DNA of 64,000 nucleotides from contig NZ_BAAAXV010000012.1 of NCBI RefSeq assembly GCF_039535785.1, positions 124,001 to 188,000 of the forward strand. The letters run 5' to 3'. The DNA is from Nonomuraea helvata. Lineage in GTDB: Bacteria; Actinomycetota; Actinomycetes; Streptosporangiales; Streptosporangiaceae. A model generated the notes under the pieces. The model was not told where the DNA came from, searched no databases, and saw nothing but the letters and a program-made list of their open reading frames with translations. The position numbers were made by a program, and so were the translations under genes. Positions 44,324-52,909 of the stretch are shown piece by piece; position 1 is the stretch's first letter, and every line of letters starts with the position of its first letter.

Positions 44324-45655
44324 TCAGCCCCCGGTCAGCTTCAGCTTGTCGTTGATCTGCTTGTCGACGCTCTTCAAGCCCGCGTCCAGGTCCGGTACGG
44401 CGCCCTTCTCCCACTTCTCCATGAAGGTCTGCATGGCCTCCTGGTTGAAGACGCTGTTCACGCTGGCGGGGATGGTCGAGGTCTTCGGATGGGCGAAGAT
44501 ATCCAGAAAAGTCTTGAAATTGGCGTCTTCGGCTAGATCGGGGGAGTCCATCGCGGCCCTTGTCGTGGGGACGTTGCGCAGCGCGTTCGACAGCGTCACC
44601 AGCGACGAGGTGTCCGTGGTGAGGTACTTGACCAGCTCCCACGCCTGCTGCGGATGCTTGGCGCCCTTCGGCACGCCGATCACGGTGCCCGCGGTGAAGC
44701 CGCTGCCGTACAGGTCGGGCCGGTCGTCGGCGACGGGCAGGGGAGCGGTGCCGTAGTCGAGGCCCTTCGCCTCGTTGCCGATCATGGCGTTGCGCCACTC
44801 GCCGTCGAGGACCATGGCGACCTTGCCCTCGTAGAACGGGTGCTTGGCGCTCCACTCGTCGCCCAGGCTCTTGCGGAACTTCTCCAGGTTGGCGTAGCCG
44901 TACCAGTCGACGAGCTCCTTCTGCCAGGTGAGCAGCTTCTTCCAGGCCGGGTCGGAGCCGATGGCCGAGGTGCTGTCGTCGTTGTACCACGTGGCGCCCA
45001 CCAAGGGGGCGAGGTGGCTCGGCACGTTCTCGTAGTACTGGGCGCTCGGGACGAACCCGGCCACCTTGATCGTGCCGTCGGCGCCGCGCACGGTGAGCTT
45101 CTTGGCCAGCGCCGTCAGCTCGCTCAGCGTCTTGGGCGGCGCGTTCCCCTTCATCAGGGCCTTGTTGTAGTAGAGGCCGTACGCGTCGGCCAGCAACGGC
45201 AGCGTGCACTGCCTGCCCTCGAAGCTCGAGTAGGACCGCGCCACCTCCGGCAGTACCGACAGGTCGATGCCGTCCTGCTTGATCACCGGAGTCAGGTCCT
45301 GGAACGATCCCGACCTGCACCATTGGGCGACGCTGTCGGTCGTGAACGAGGCCGCCACGTCCGGCGCGTTCCCGCCGCGGATGGCCTGGGTGATCTGGTC
45401 GTCCTGCACGCCCTTGACGGCCTTGACGGTGATCTGCGGGAATTTCTGGTTGAAGCCCTTGATGGCGTCCTCGAACGCCTTGACCTCGGCGTCGGTGGAG
45501 AACCCGTGCCACAGCTCCAGCGTGGCGGCGGGGAGGGGCTGCGAGGCGGAGCCCGAGGGTCTGGGCCGGGCGCCGAGCGGCGGCCCCGCCTCCTTGCCTG
45601 CTGTGCAGGCGGTCAGCGCGAGAGCCGCGGCGACCGCCAGAGGGACGAAGCGCAC
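44324..45655 (-). CDS. Sugar-binding lipoprotein of ABC importer
   Basis: This 443-aa family-1 extracellular solute-binding protein has a lipoprotein signal (MRFVPLAVAAALALTAC) with lipobox LTAC and acylated Cys17. Domain landmarks are LELWHGFSTDAEVKAFEDAI, the hinge region AVKGVQDDQITQAIRGGNAP and GKVAMVLDGEWRNAMI. It is anchored outside the membrane and delivers an oligosaccharide or glycoside to the permeases. It lies 22 bp after the ROK regulator gene, so the operon likely starts with the regulator. Confidence 0.93.
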   Translation of the reverse strand: MRFVPLAVAAALALTACTAGKEAGPPLGARPRPSGSASQPLPAATLELWHGFSTDAEVKAFEDAIKGFNQKFPQITVKAVKGVQDDQITQAIRGGNAPDVAASFTTDSVAQWCRSGSFQDLTPVIKQDGIDLSVLPEVARSYSSFEGRQCTLPLLADAYGLYYNKALMKGNAPPKTLSELTALAKKLTVRGADGTIKVAGFVPSAQYYENVPSHLAPLVGATWYNDDSTSAIGSDPAWKKLLTWQKELVDWYGYANLEKFRKSLGDEWSAKHPFYEGKVAMVLDGEWRNAMIGNEAKGLDYGTAPLPVADDRPDLYGSGFTAGTVIGVPKGAKHPQQAWELVKYLTTDTSSLVTLSNALRNVPTTRAAMDSPDLAEDANFKTFLDIFAHPKTSTIPASVNSVFNQEAMQTFMEKWEKGAVPDLDAGLKSVDKQINDKLKLTGG

Positions 45656-45677
45656 GGGGGGTGCCTCCTGCCGGGGA

Positions 45678-46907
45678 TCATGACGGAACGGTCGGCGAGC
45701 CGCTGGACGCGGCCACCGTCGAGCTGAAGACCTGGTCGCGTACGGTGCCGAGGGCCAAGTGGAGGGCGCCGGCCAGGACGGGGTTGCCTTCGACGCTCGA
45801 CAGGCGGACCCGGGGCTGCGGGATGGTGAGCGCGTGCAGCTCGTGCTCGACCAGCTCGCGCAGGGTCTCGCCGCCCGACAGCACGATGCCGCCGGTCAGG
45901 ATCACCAGCCCCGGGTCGACCACGGAGGTGATGGCGGCCAGGCCCACGGCCAGGCGGGCGGCGATGTCGCGCAGCCCGGCCCTGGCGTCGTCGGCCTTCT
46001 GCCCCTTGCCCTCGGCCGCCTTGACGGCGTTGGCGACGGCGTGCTGGAAGTCGGCGCCGCGCACGCCGTACGAGCGCAGCAGCTTCAGCACGGCAGGGCC
46101 GCCGGTGAGCGCCTGGTAGCCGTGGTTGGCGTAGCGGCCCGCCTCGCGGGCCGTGGGCGCGCCCGGGGTCGGCATGTAGCCCACCTCGCCCGCGCCGCCC
46201 GTGGCGCCCCTGTGCATGCGCCCGCCCAGCACGATGGCCGCGCCGATGCCCTCGTCGGCCCAGAGCAGCACGAAGTCCTGGTGGCCCTGGGCGGCGCCGT
46301 GCGCCTGCTCGGCCTGCGCGACGAGGTTGACGTTGTTCTCCACGTCCACCGGCACGCCCAGGCCCGCGCTGAGGGTGGGCACCAGGTCGGGGATCTGCCA
46401 GCCGGGCACGTCCTTGGCGGCGGCGTACCCGAGCCGGCCGGTGGACGGGTCGATGGCGGCCTGTACGCCGATCACGACCCGGCGCAGCGTGCCCGGCGGG
46501 TTCGCGCCGCGCAGGGCGGCTTTGAGGCGGTCCACGAGCTCGCCATGGGGCCGGCGCGGCGTCGGCAACACGTGCTCGCCGACGATCGCGCCGGTGATGT
46601 CGGCCACCTTGGCCTCGATCCGGTCCGGGGTGACGTCGAGCGCGGCCACGTACGCCGCCGCCGGGTTGATGCGGTAGACCTCGGCCGTACGTCCCGGCAG
46701 GCCCTCCCTGATGCCGTCGAGCACGACCAGCCCCGCGTCCTGCAGCCGGGAGAGCAGCTGCGAGGCCGTCGGCTTGGACAGCCCCGTGAGGGTGCCGATC
46801 TCGGGGCGGGTCAGCGGACCGCGTTCGAGGAGGGCCTGCAGGGCGGCGCGATCATTGATGGCGCGTAGCAGACTAGGGGTCCCCGGGACCGGACCGCTCA
46901 CAGTCAC
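45678..46907 (-). CDS. ROK-family transcriptional repressor
   Basis: This 409-aa protein has an N-terminal winged helix (LTRPEIGTLTGLSKPTASQL) and a ROK sugar-kinase-like domain (GRLGYAAAKDVPGW, NNVNLVAQAEQAHGAAQG, GIGAAIVLGGRMHRGATGGA). The usual zinc motif CxCGxxGC after GAGEVGY is absent, replaced by MPTPGAPTAREAGRYANHGY, so sugar or metal binding may differ from typical members. The GTG start follows AAGGAG. A perfect 23-bp palindrome lies 15 bp upstream. It most likely represses the whole operon until the sugar or sugar phosphate appears. Confidence 0.92.
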   Translation of the reverse strand: MTVSGPVPGTPSLLRAINDRAALQALLERGPLTRPEIGTLTGLSKPTASQLLSRLQDAGLVVLDGIREGLPGRTAEVYRINPAAAYVAALDVTPDRIEAKVADITGAIVGEHVLPTPRRPHGELVDRLKAALRGANPPGTLRRVVIGVQAAIDPSTGRLGYAAAKDVPGWQIPDLVPTLSAGLGVPVDVENNVNLVAQAEQAHGAAQGHQDFVLLWADEGIGAAIVLGGRMHRGATGGAGEVGYMPTPGAPTAREAGRYANHGYQALTGGPAVLKLLRSYGVRGADFQHAVANAVKAAEGKGQKADDARAGLRDIAARLAVGLAAITSVVDPGLVILTGGIVLSGGETLRELVEHELHALTIPQPRVRLSSVEGNPVLAGALHLALGTVRDQVFSSTVAASSGSPTVPS

Positions 46908-46921
46908 ATCTCCTTGCTCAA

Positions 46922-46944
46922 GAGTTAGGAAAGTTTCCTAACTC
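46922..46944. promoter_or_regulatory. ROK operator palindrome
   Basis: GAGTTAGGAAA-G-TTTCCTAACTC is perfect over 11+11 bp and starts 15 bp upstream of the ROK gene. The TTAGGAAA/TTTCCTAA core is the form expected of actinobacterial ROK operators. Confidence 0.85.
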
Positions 46945-47092
46945 GGAACATAGGGAGTCGGCCCGTGCCGGTCAAGGGGTGAGACCAAGACGTAACAGGA
47001 GAGGATCAAGAGAAAGCGAGTGAGAGTGCCTCAACAGGCCTGCTAATGTAGTCGTTTGTCGTAACAACAAGCAGAATGGCCCGGAGTGTCCC

Positions 47093-49435
47093 ATTAACCA
47101 CAATAATGGTCAGGCGGCAACTCGTCAAACAGAGCTCGCCAGGGAGCAGGCGTACGTCACCGGACTCTACGCCCGCCTCGACGAGCTGCGCGAGCGTACC
47201 CAGCGGCAACTCAAAGAGGTGCTGGCCATGGGGGCCGTCGGCACGATGCAGAACATGTCCGAACGCGACACGTTCGCCGACATGCACGCCTCCAGGCTCG
47301 CGCGGCTGTGGGCGGTCGAGCGCGGCCTGGTTTTCGGTCGCCTGGATCACGTCGACGAGGGCCGGCTGTACATCGGCAAGATCGGCATGACCGACGATGA
47401 GCAGACGCGCCTGCTCATCGACTGGCGGGCGCCGGTGGCGCAGCCGTTCTACCGCGCCACCCCGGCCGCCCCGATGGGCGTCACCAGGCGCCGCCACCTG
47501 CAGACCAAGGGCCGCACCGTGGTCGGCGTCGACGACGACCTGCTCGACCTCGACTCGCTCACCGACGACGACCGCGCCACGCTCAACGGCGAGGCCGCGC
47601 TGCTGGCCGCGCTCGACGAGCGGCGCACGGGCCGCATGCGCGACATCGTCGCCACCATCCAGGCCGAGCAGGACCGCGTCATCCGCAGCGACCTCAACGG
47701 CGTGCTGGTCGTGCAGGGCGGCCCCGGCACCGGCAAGACCGTGGTGGCCCTGCACCGCGCCGCGTACCTGCTCTACACCCACCGCGAACGCCTCGAGCGC
47801 CGCGGCGTGCTCGTCCTGGGCCCCAACCTCACCTTCCTGCGCTATATCGAGCAGGTCCTGCCCTCGCTCGGCGAGACCGACGTGCTGCTGTCCACGGTCG
47901 GGGAGCTGTACCCGGGCGTGACCGCCACCGCCAGGGAACGGCCCGAGGTGGCCGCCGTCAAGGGCGACCTCCGCATGGCCGAGGTGATCGCCAAGGCCGT
48001 GCGCGACCGGCAGCGGGTGCCGCGCAAACCCGTCGAGATCACCATCGGGCGCATCACGCTCACCATCGACCGTTCCATGCTCGAGGCCGCCAGGAACAAG
48101 GCCGTCCGCTCCCGCCGCCCGCACAACCAGGCCCGCGCCGTGTTCGTGCGCTCGCTGCTCAACGCCCTGGCCAGGCAGCAGGCCCGCAAGATCGGCAAGG
48201 GGCTCATCGACGAGGACGAGCTGGCCGACCTGCGCGAGGAGCTGCGCACCGAGCCGGCGGTCAAGTCCGCGCTCAACCGGCTGTGGCCCTACCTGACGCC
48301 GCAGCGGCTGCTGCTCGGCCTGTACGGCTCCCCGGAGCGCCTCGGGTACGCGGCCTCGGCGCTGAGCCCGGAGGAACGCGCGCTGCTGCGGCGCGACGGC
48401 GGCGAGTGGACCGAGTCGGACGTGCCGCTGCTCGACGAGGCCGCCGACCTGCTCGGCGACATCGACGAACAGGTGCTGCGCGCCACCGCGATGCAGGCCG
48501 AGGAGGAGCTGGCCGCGGCCAGGCAGGCCGAGGAGCACCAGCGCGAGGCCGAGCTCGCCTACGCCCGCGAGGTCCTGGAGCTGACCGGGCTGTCCGACGT
48601 CATGGAGGCCGAGCGCCTGGCCGAGCGGCAGCGTGACGGGGGTCCCTACCTCACCACCGCCGAACGCGCGGCGGCCGACCGCACATGGGCCTATGGGCAC
48701 GTGATCGTGGACGAGGCGCAGGAGCTGTCGCCGATGGCGTGGCGGGCGGTCATGCGGCGGTGCCCGACGCGGTCGATGACCATCGTCGGGGACATCGCGC
48801 AGACCGGATCCGCCGCCGGGGCGCGGTCGTGGGCGGAGGTCCTCGATCCGTACGTGGCCGGGCGGTGGCGGCAGGAGCGGCTCACCGTCAACTACCGCAC
48901 GCCGGTGGAGCTGATGGCGGTGGCCGCCCGCGTCCTGGCCACCATCGATCCCGCGCTGCAGGCTCCGACGTCCGTGCGCGAGGCGGACGTGGAGCCGTGG
49001 TCGGCGCCGCTGGCGGCGCTGCCGGAGCTGGCCAAGGCGGAGGTGGGCGAGGGCGGCAAGGTCGCCGTGGTGGTGCCGGACGCGCTGTTGGAGTCCCTGG
49101 GGGCCGAGGTGGCCGCCACGGTGACGGGCGCGGCGGTGGTGACCTCCGGCGCGGCCAGGGCCGGCTCCGGGGCCTCTGGGGGCTCTGGGCGGGCCGGGGC
49201 GGCGGCTGCTCTTGACGCTCCGGTGGCCGTGATGTCGGTGGCCGACGCGAAGGGGCTGGAGTTCGACTCGGTGATCGTGGCCGAGCCCGACCTCATCGCC
49301 GCCCAGTCGCCACGGGGGCCGAGCGACCTGTATGTTGCTCTCACCCGTGCCACGCAACGGCTGGGAGTGGTGCACGAGCGCCCGCTTTCACAGGCGCTGA
49401 GCGGTCTGCAAAGCCGCTCACCAGCAGGCAAATGA
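47093..49435 (+). CDS. HelD-type UvrD-like helicase, RNA polymerase-associated
   Basis: This is an SF1 helicase-like protein of about 780 aa with HelD features: a long N-terminal coiled coil (ELAREQAYVTGLYARLDEL), Walker A VQGGPGTGKTVVAL, HVIVDEAQELSPMAWR, GDIAQTGS, and the C-terminal LYVALTRATQRLGVVHERPL. HelD/HelR frees stalled or rifampicin-bound RNA polymerase. The coiled coil continues upstream of the first GTG in frame (47219), and the only plausible initiator near its beginning is ATT at 47093, six bases after CGGAG. An ATG at 47076 is in another frame, so either the start is non-standard or the 5' end carries a frameshift. Confidence 0.88.
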   Translation: MNHNNGQAATRQTELAREQAYVTGLYARLDELRERTQRQLKEVLAMGAVGTMQNMSERDTFADMHASRLARLWAVERGLVFGRLDHVDEGRLYIGKIGMTDDEQTRLLIDWRAPVAQPFYRATPAAPMGVTRRRHLQTKGRTVVGVDDDLLDLDSLTDDDRATLNGEAALLAALDERRTGRMRDIVATIQAEQDRVIRSDLNGVLVVQGGPGTGKTVVALHRAAYLLYTHRERLERRGVLVLGPNLTFLRYIEQVLPSLGETDVLLSTVGELYPGVTATARERPEVAAVKGDLRMAEVIAKAVRDRQRVPRKPVEITIGRITLTIDRSMLEAARNKAVRSRRPHNQARAVFVRSLLNALARQQARKIGKGLIDEDELADLREELRTEPAVKSALNRLWPYLTPQRLLLGLYGSPERLGYAASALSPEERALLRRDGGEWTESDVPLLDEAADLLGDIDEQVLRATAMQAEEELAAARQAEEHQREAELAYAREVLELTGLSDVMEAERLAERQRDGGPYLTTAERAAADRTWAYGHVIVDEAQELSPMAWRAVMRRCPTRSMTIVGDIAQTGSAAGARSWAEVLDPYVAGRWRQERLTVNYRTPVELMAVAARVLATIDPALQAPTSVREADVEPWSAPLAALPELAKAEVGEGGKVAVVVPDALLESLGAEVAATVTGAAVVTSGAARAGSGASGGSGRAGAAAALDAPVAVMSVADAKGLEFDSVIVAEPDLIAAQSPRGPSDLYVALTRATQRLGVVHERPLSQALSGLQSRSPAGK

Positions 49436-49502
49436 GCTTCGATCGGCTTCCGGCCCATGCTCTACCTGGGAAAACTTGATGTTTCTGCTGATCGGGACAC
49501 GG

Positions 49503-49530
49503 TTGACATCTGAGGTGGAGTCGGTAGTTT
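49503..49530 (+). promoter_or_regulatory. Consensus promoter far upstream of lnt
   Basis: TTGACA and TAGTTT with a 16-bp spacer. It lies more than 420 bp before the lnt start, leaving a long untranslated stretch. Confidence 0.5.
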
Positions 49531-49539
49531 GCTGCGCAG

Positions 49540-49930
49540 TCCAGCACGGGACTTGGCCGGTTGGCCGTCTCTGACATCGTCGGATCCTGCGTCCGTGACG
49601 GAGCGTGACTTCGTCCACACAGCCAGGTGCAGGGCCGTCGGTCCGTCGAGTCGGGGCACCCCAACCGGGCGGGGGGTTGGACCCGGGACGGGTCCGGGAG
49701 CCCAGTAGACAACGGAATTCCGCGCTCGCCGCCGACGAGACGGGTCCGGTCCGAAGGGTTTCCGGGCCCTCTTCCCGCTCTCGTGCGCAGGACCGACATG
49801 TGCGCCGGGTGGTCCCGTCGGCCACGGGATCACCCTGCCGCCTCCCATGCAACGCCGATTCTTTTCGATCTTCTTTGCCGCGCTGGCTTGAGCCGCGCCC
49901 GCGGGGCGGTAGCGTTTTCGCAAGCAGGCG
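49540..49930 (+). ncRNA. Candidate structured leader or small RNA upstream of lnt
   Basis: The 521-bp gap between the helicase and lnt has no supported gene, but successive stems: CCAACC/GGTTGG (49661-49680), GGACCCG/CGGGTCC (49679-49695), a 10-bp stem with one bulge (49735-49744 with 49774-49784), and GTGGTCCCGT/ACGGGATCAC (49809-49833). With a consensus promoter before it, it may be a long mRNA leader or an independent RNA. I do not recognise an RNA family. Confidence 0.35.
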
Positions 49931-49956
49931 TGCGATTCGGCGGAGGAGATCCCGGA

Positions 49957-52035
49957 GTGGTTCAGGAGAGAGCGAGCCTACCGCCCACACCCGGGCGCGA
50001 CTCGACGCATGCCACTGCGCCCCCTCCCGCCGCCCCTGCAGCCGCCACGTCCGAGGCTGAGCCTCCGCTCACGTCCGCCTCGACCAGCGCGCTCGGTTCG
50101 GGCGACGCGTCCGTCTCGAGCGACGCGCCAAGTGCCCTGCCGTCCACCGGCGCCGCGTCTCCGCCCGCGAGGGCCATGTCCGATGCCGCGCGCACCTCCG
50201 GCGATGCGCCCGAGGACGAGCGAGTCGCCGAGGACGGGGCGGGCGGCGTTGACGCGTCGGAGCCCGAGCTGCCGTCCGGCGCCGCATCGACGTCTGCGCC
50301 TGAGATCGCCTCCGCGCCTGAGATCGCCTCCGCGCCAGCGACCCTCTCCATGGCGGCGACCGCTTCTGTGCCAGCGACCGCCTCCGCGCGGGATGGGCGC
50401 ACCGAGGGACGGTGGGTGCTGCTCGCACGCGTGGCGGCGGGCGTGGTCGGTGGGCTCGCGCTCTACACCGCCTTCCCGCCGCTCGACTGGTGGCTGTGCG
50501 CCCCCCTCGGCATCGGCCTGATCGTCGCGTCCCTCTACGGCACCAGGCCCAGGAGAGCCGCCTGGCTCGGTTACCTGACGGCCGTGGTGTTCCTGCTGCC
50601 CACCCTCGCGTGGGTGCGGGCCATCGGCGACGACGTCTGGCTCATGCTGGTGGGCACGGAGAGCGTGTTCTACGCCGTCATGGCCGCGCTGGCCGCGCTG
50701 GTGTTCAGGCTGCGGGCCTGGCCGTTGTGGTTCGGCGGGCTGTGGGTGGCCATGGAGTGGGCGCGCGGGCTGGTGCCCATCGGCGGGTTCCCGTGGGCGC
50801 GGGTGGCGTTCAGCCAGAGCGAGTCACTGTTCACCGAGTACGCCGCGCTGGGCGGCGCGCCGCTGGTGTCGTTCGCCGTCGCCCTGTGCGGGGCGCTGCT
50901 GGCCTATGCCGCCCTGGTCAAGCCCAAGGCCACTCCCGGGCCTGAGCTCGTTCCTGCGCCCTCTGACGGTGTTCTGACGCCCGATGGTGCTCCGACGCCG
51001 GAGGCCGGTGCGCGGCCCGAGGTCGGCTCGGGGATCAAAGGTTCCGTGTGGCGCAGGGCCGTACCCGTGGGGGTGGCGCTGGCCGTGCCGGTGCTGACCC
51101 TCGCGATCCCCAGGCCGGGCGACGAGGGACGGACCGTCAACGTCGGCATCGTCCAGGGGAACGTCCCGGGAAGGGGCATGGGCTTCCTGGGCGACGAACC
51201 CGCCGTTGTCCTGAAAAATCATGCCAACGAGACGAAACGCCTCGCCCAGGCCGTACGCGAGGGAAGGCTCCCCAAGCCGGACTTCGTCGCCCTCCCCGAG
51301 AACTCCACGGACATCGACCCCTACAGCGACCCGTATGCCCGCCAGATCATCCAGGACTCGGTCCAGGACGTCGGCGTCCCCACGCTGATCGGAGCCGTGG
51401 TCGCGATCGGCGAGGAGAACCGCGCCACCCGCAGCCTCGTGTGGGACCCGAAGACCGGGCCCGGCGCCTACTACGACAAGCAGCACCTGGTCCCGTTCGG
51501 GGAGTACACGCCGTTCAAGGACATCGTGCTGGCCCTGTGGGAACGGGCGAGCCTGGTCGGCAGGCAGTCGGTCGCGGGCGACAAACCGGGCGACCTGAAG
51601 CTGGGGCCGGTCACGATCGGCGCGGTCAACTGCTACGAGGTCGCCTACGACGACACGGTGCGCGGCACCGTACGCGCCGGGGGCAGCCCGCTGGTGATGC
51701 AGGCCAACAACGCCACCTACGCCCTGTCCAACCTGCCGCCGCAGCAGCTGGCCATGTACAAGCTGCGCGCCGTCGAGCACAACAGGGCCGTGGTGGCCGC
51801 CGCCACCACGGGGATCTCCGCGAACATCGGACCTGACGGTAAGGTCTCCTGGCGGACCCGCGAACTGGTCGCGGACATGAACGTGGTCAAGGTGCCCGTA
51901 CGCACCCGGGAGACGATCGCCACGAAAGTGGGCGCGGTTCCGGAATGGGCATTGATGATGATGGGAGCGGCGGCGGCAGGAGTCGCCGCATGGCGTGGCA
52001 GGCGGCGAGGCGATCGGATGAGGAACGACGGATGA
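49957..52035 (+). CDS. lnt: Apolipoprotein N-acyltransferase
   Basis: This 692-aa polytopic enzyme adds the third acyl chain to lipoproteins at the outer face of the membrane. The nitrilase-type triad is visible: E448 in ALPENSTDID, K508 in YYDKQHLVPFGEY and C559 in GAVNCYEVAYDD, after about seven membrane helices. The first 145 residues are an Ala/Ser/Pro/Glu-rich low-complexity tail, absent from typical Lnt. GTG 49957 follows CGGAGGAG. The stop overlaps the next start by ATGA. In mycobacteria Lnt and Ppm form one fused protein (Ppm1); here they are separate but coupled. Confidence 0.93.
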   Translation: MVQERASLPPTPGRDSTHATAPPPAAPAAATSEAEPPLTSASTSALGSGDASVSSDAPSALPSTGAASPPARAMSDAARTSGDAPEDERVAEDGAGGVDASEPELPSGAASTSAPEIASAPEIASAPATLSMAATASVPATASARDGRTEGRWVLLARVAAGVVGGLALYTAFPPLDWWLCAPLGIGLIVASLYGTRPRRAAWLGYLTAVVFLLPTLAWVRAIGDDVWLMLVGTESVFYAVMAALAALVFRLRAWPLWFGGLWVAMEWARGLVPIGGFPWARVAFSQSESLFTEYAALGGAPLVSFAVALCGALLAYAALVKPKATPGPELVPAPSDGVLTPDGAPTPEAGARPEVGSGIKGSVWRRAVPVGVALAVPVLTLAIPRPGDEGRTVNVGIVQGNVPGRGMGFLGDEPAVVLKNHANETKRLAQAVREGRLPKPDFVALPENSTDIDPYSDPYARQIIQDSVQDVGVPTLIGAVVAIGEENRATRSLVWDPKTGPGAYYDKQHLVPFGEYTPFKDIVLALWERASLVGRQSVAGDKPGDLKLGPVTIGAVNCYEVAYDDTVRGTVRAGGSPLVMQANNATYALSNLPPQQLAMYKLRAVEHNRAVVAAATTGISANIGPDGKVSWRTRELVADMNVVKVPVRTRETIATKVGAVPEWALMMMGAAAAGVAAWRGRRRGDRMRNDG

Positions 52036-52784
52036 TGGAGACTCTCGGCCGGGTGCTCGTCGTCGTGCCGACCTACAACGAGCACGACAATCTGCCCGCG
52101 ATCGTCGAGCGGATCCGGGCCGCGGTGCCGGAGGCCCACGTGCTCGTGGCCGACGACAACAGTCCCGACGGCACCGGTGAGGTCGCCGACGGGCTGGCCG
52201 CCGACGACGACCACGTGCACGTCATGCACAGGGAGGCCAAGCAGGGCCTCGGCGCCGCCTACATCGCCGGGTTCCGCTGGGGCCTGCGGGAGAGCTACGA
52301 CGTCCTGGTCGAGATGGACGCCGACGGCTCCCACCAGCCCGAGGAGCTGCCCAAGCTGCTCGAGGCGCTGGCCGACGGCGCCGACCTGGCGATCGGCTCC
52401 CGCTACGTGCCCGGCGGCAAGGTGGTCAACTGGCCCCATCGGCGCGAGCTGCTGTCCAAGGGCGCCAACCTCTACACCCGGGTCATGCTCGGCCTGCCCG
52501 TACGCGACGCGACCGCCGGCTTCCGCGCCTACCGCGCCGCCACCCTGGAGAAGGTGGGCCTGTCCGGCGTGGAGTCGCAGGGCTACTGCTTCCAGGTGGA
52601 CCTGACGCTGCGTACGTCCAAGCACGGGCTGCGGGTGGTGGAGGTGCCGATCACGTTCGTGGAGCGCACGATCGGCAAGAGCAAGATGAGCGGCAAGGTC
52701 ATGTCCGAGGCGCTGTGGCGCATCGGGCTGTGGGGCGTCACCGGCCTGCCCAAGCGCCTGCGCGGCGGCGGCGGCCACAACTGA
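52032..52784 (+). CDS. Polyprenol-phosphate mannosyltransferase (Ppm/DPM1 type)
   Basis: This 250-aa GT2 glycosyltransferase moves mannose from GDP-mannose to polyprenol phosphate at the inner membrane face, feeding glycolipid and protein O-mannosylation. Motifs are VVPTYNEHDNLPAIV, LVADDNSPDGTGEV, the metal site VEMDADGSHQPEELP, and GSRYVPGGKVVNWP, with SQGYCFQVDLTLR. There are no C-terminal membrane helices, as in DPM1. The ATG overlaps the lnt stop. The link to lipoprotein acylation and the GDP-mannose-type enzyme at 1.7 kb is suggestive. Confidence 0.93.
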   Translation: MMETLGRVLVVVPTYNEHDNLPAIVERIRAAVPEAHVLVADDNSPDGTGEVADGLAADDDHVHVMHREAKQGLGAAYIAGFRWGLRESYDVLVEMDADGSHQPEELPKLLEALADGADLAIGSRYVPGGKVVNWPHRRELLSKGANLYTRVMLGLPVRDATAGFRAYRAATLEKVGLSGVESQGYCFQVDLTLRTSKHGLRVVEVPITFVERTIGKSKMSGKVMSEALWRIGLWGVTGLPKRLRGGGGHN

Positions 52785-52830
52785 GCTGCCGTAACTGAGT
52801 GGCCGCAACCGAGCGGCCCGTAACTGAGCG
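52774..52830. repeat. Four imperfect 14-bp repeats after ppm
   Basis: Units of the form GCC(G/A)(T/C)AAC(T/C)GAG(C/T) repeat four times with a period of 14-15 bp, the first including the ppm stop codon. Confidence 0.6.
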
Positions 52831-52909
52831 GGCTCTCAGGACGGGCGGAACGCTTTCCGGTCGCCGGGCGTTGTTCGTGCTGTAACGCGTGTGCGGAATC
52901 GAGGAAACG

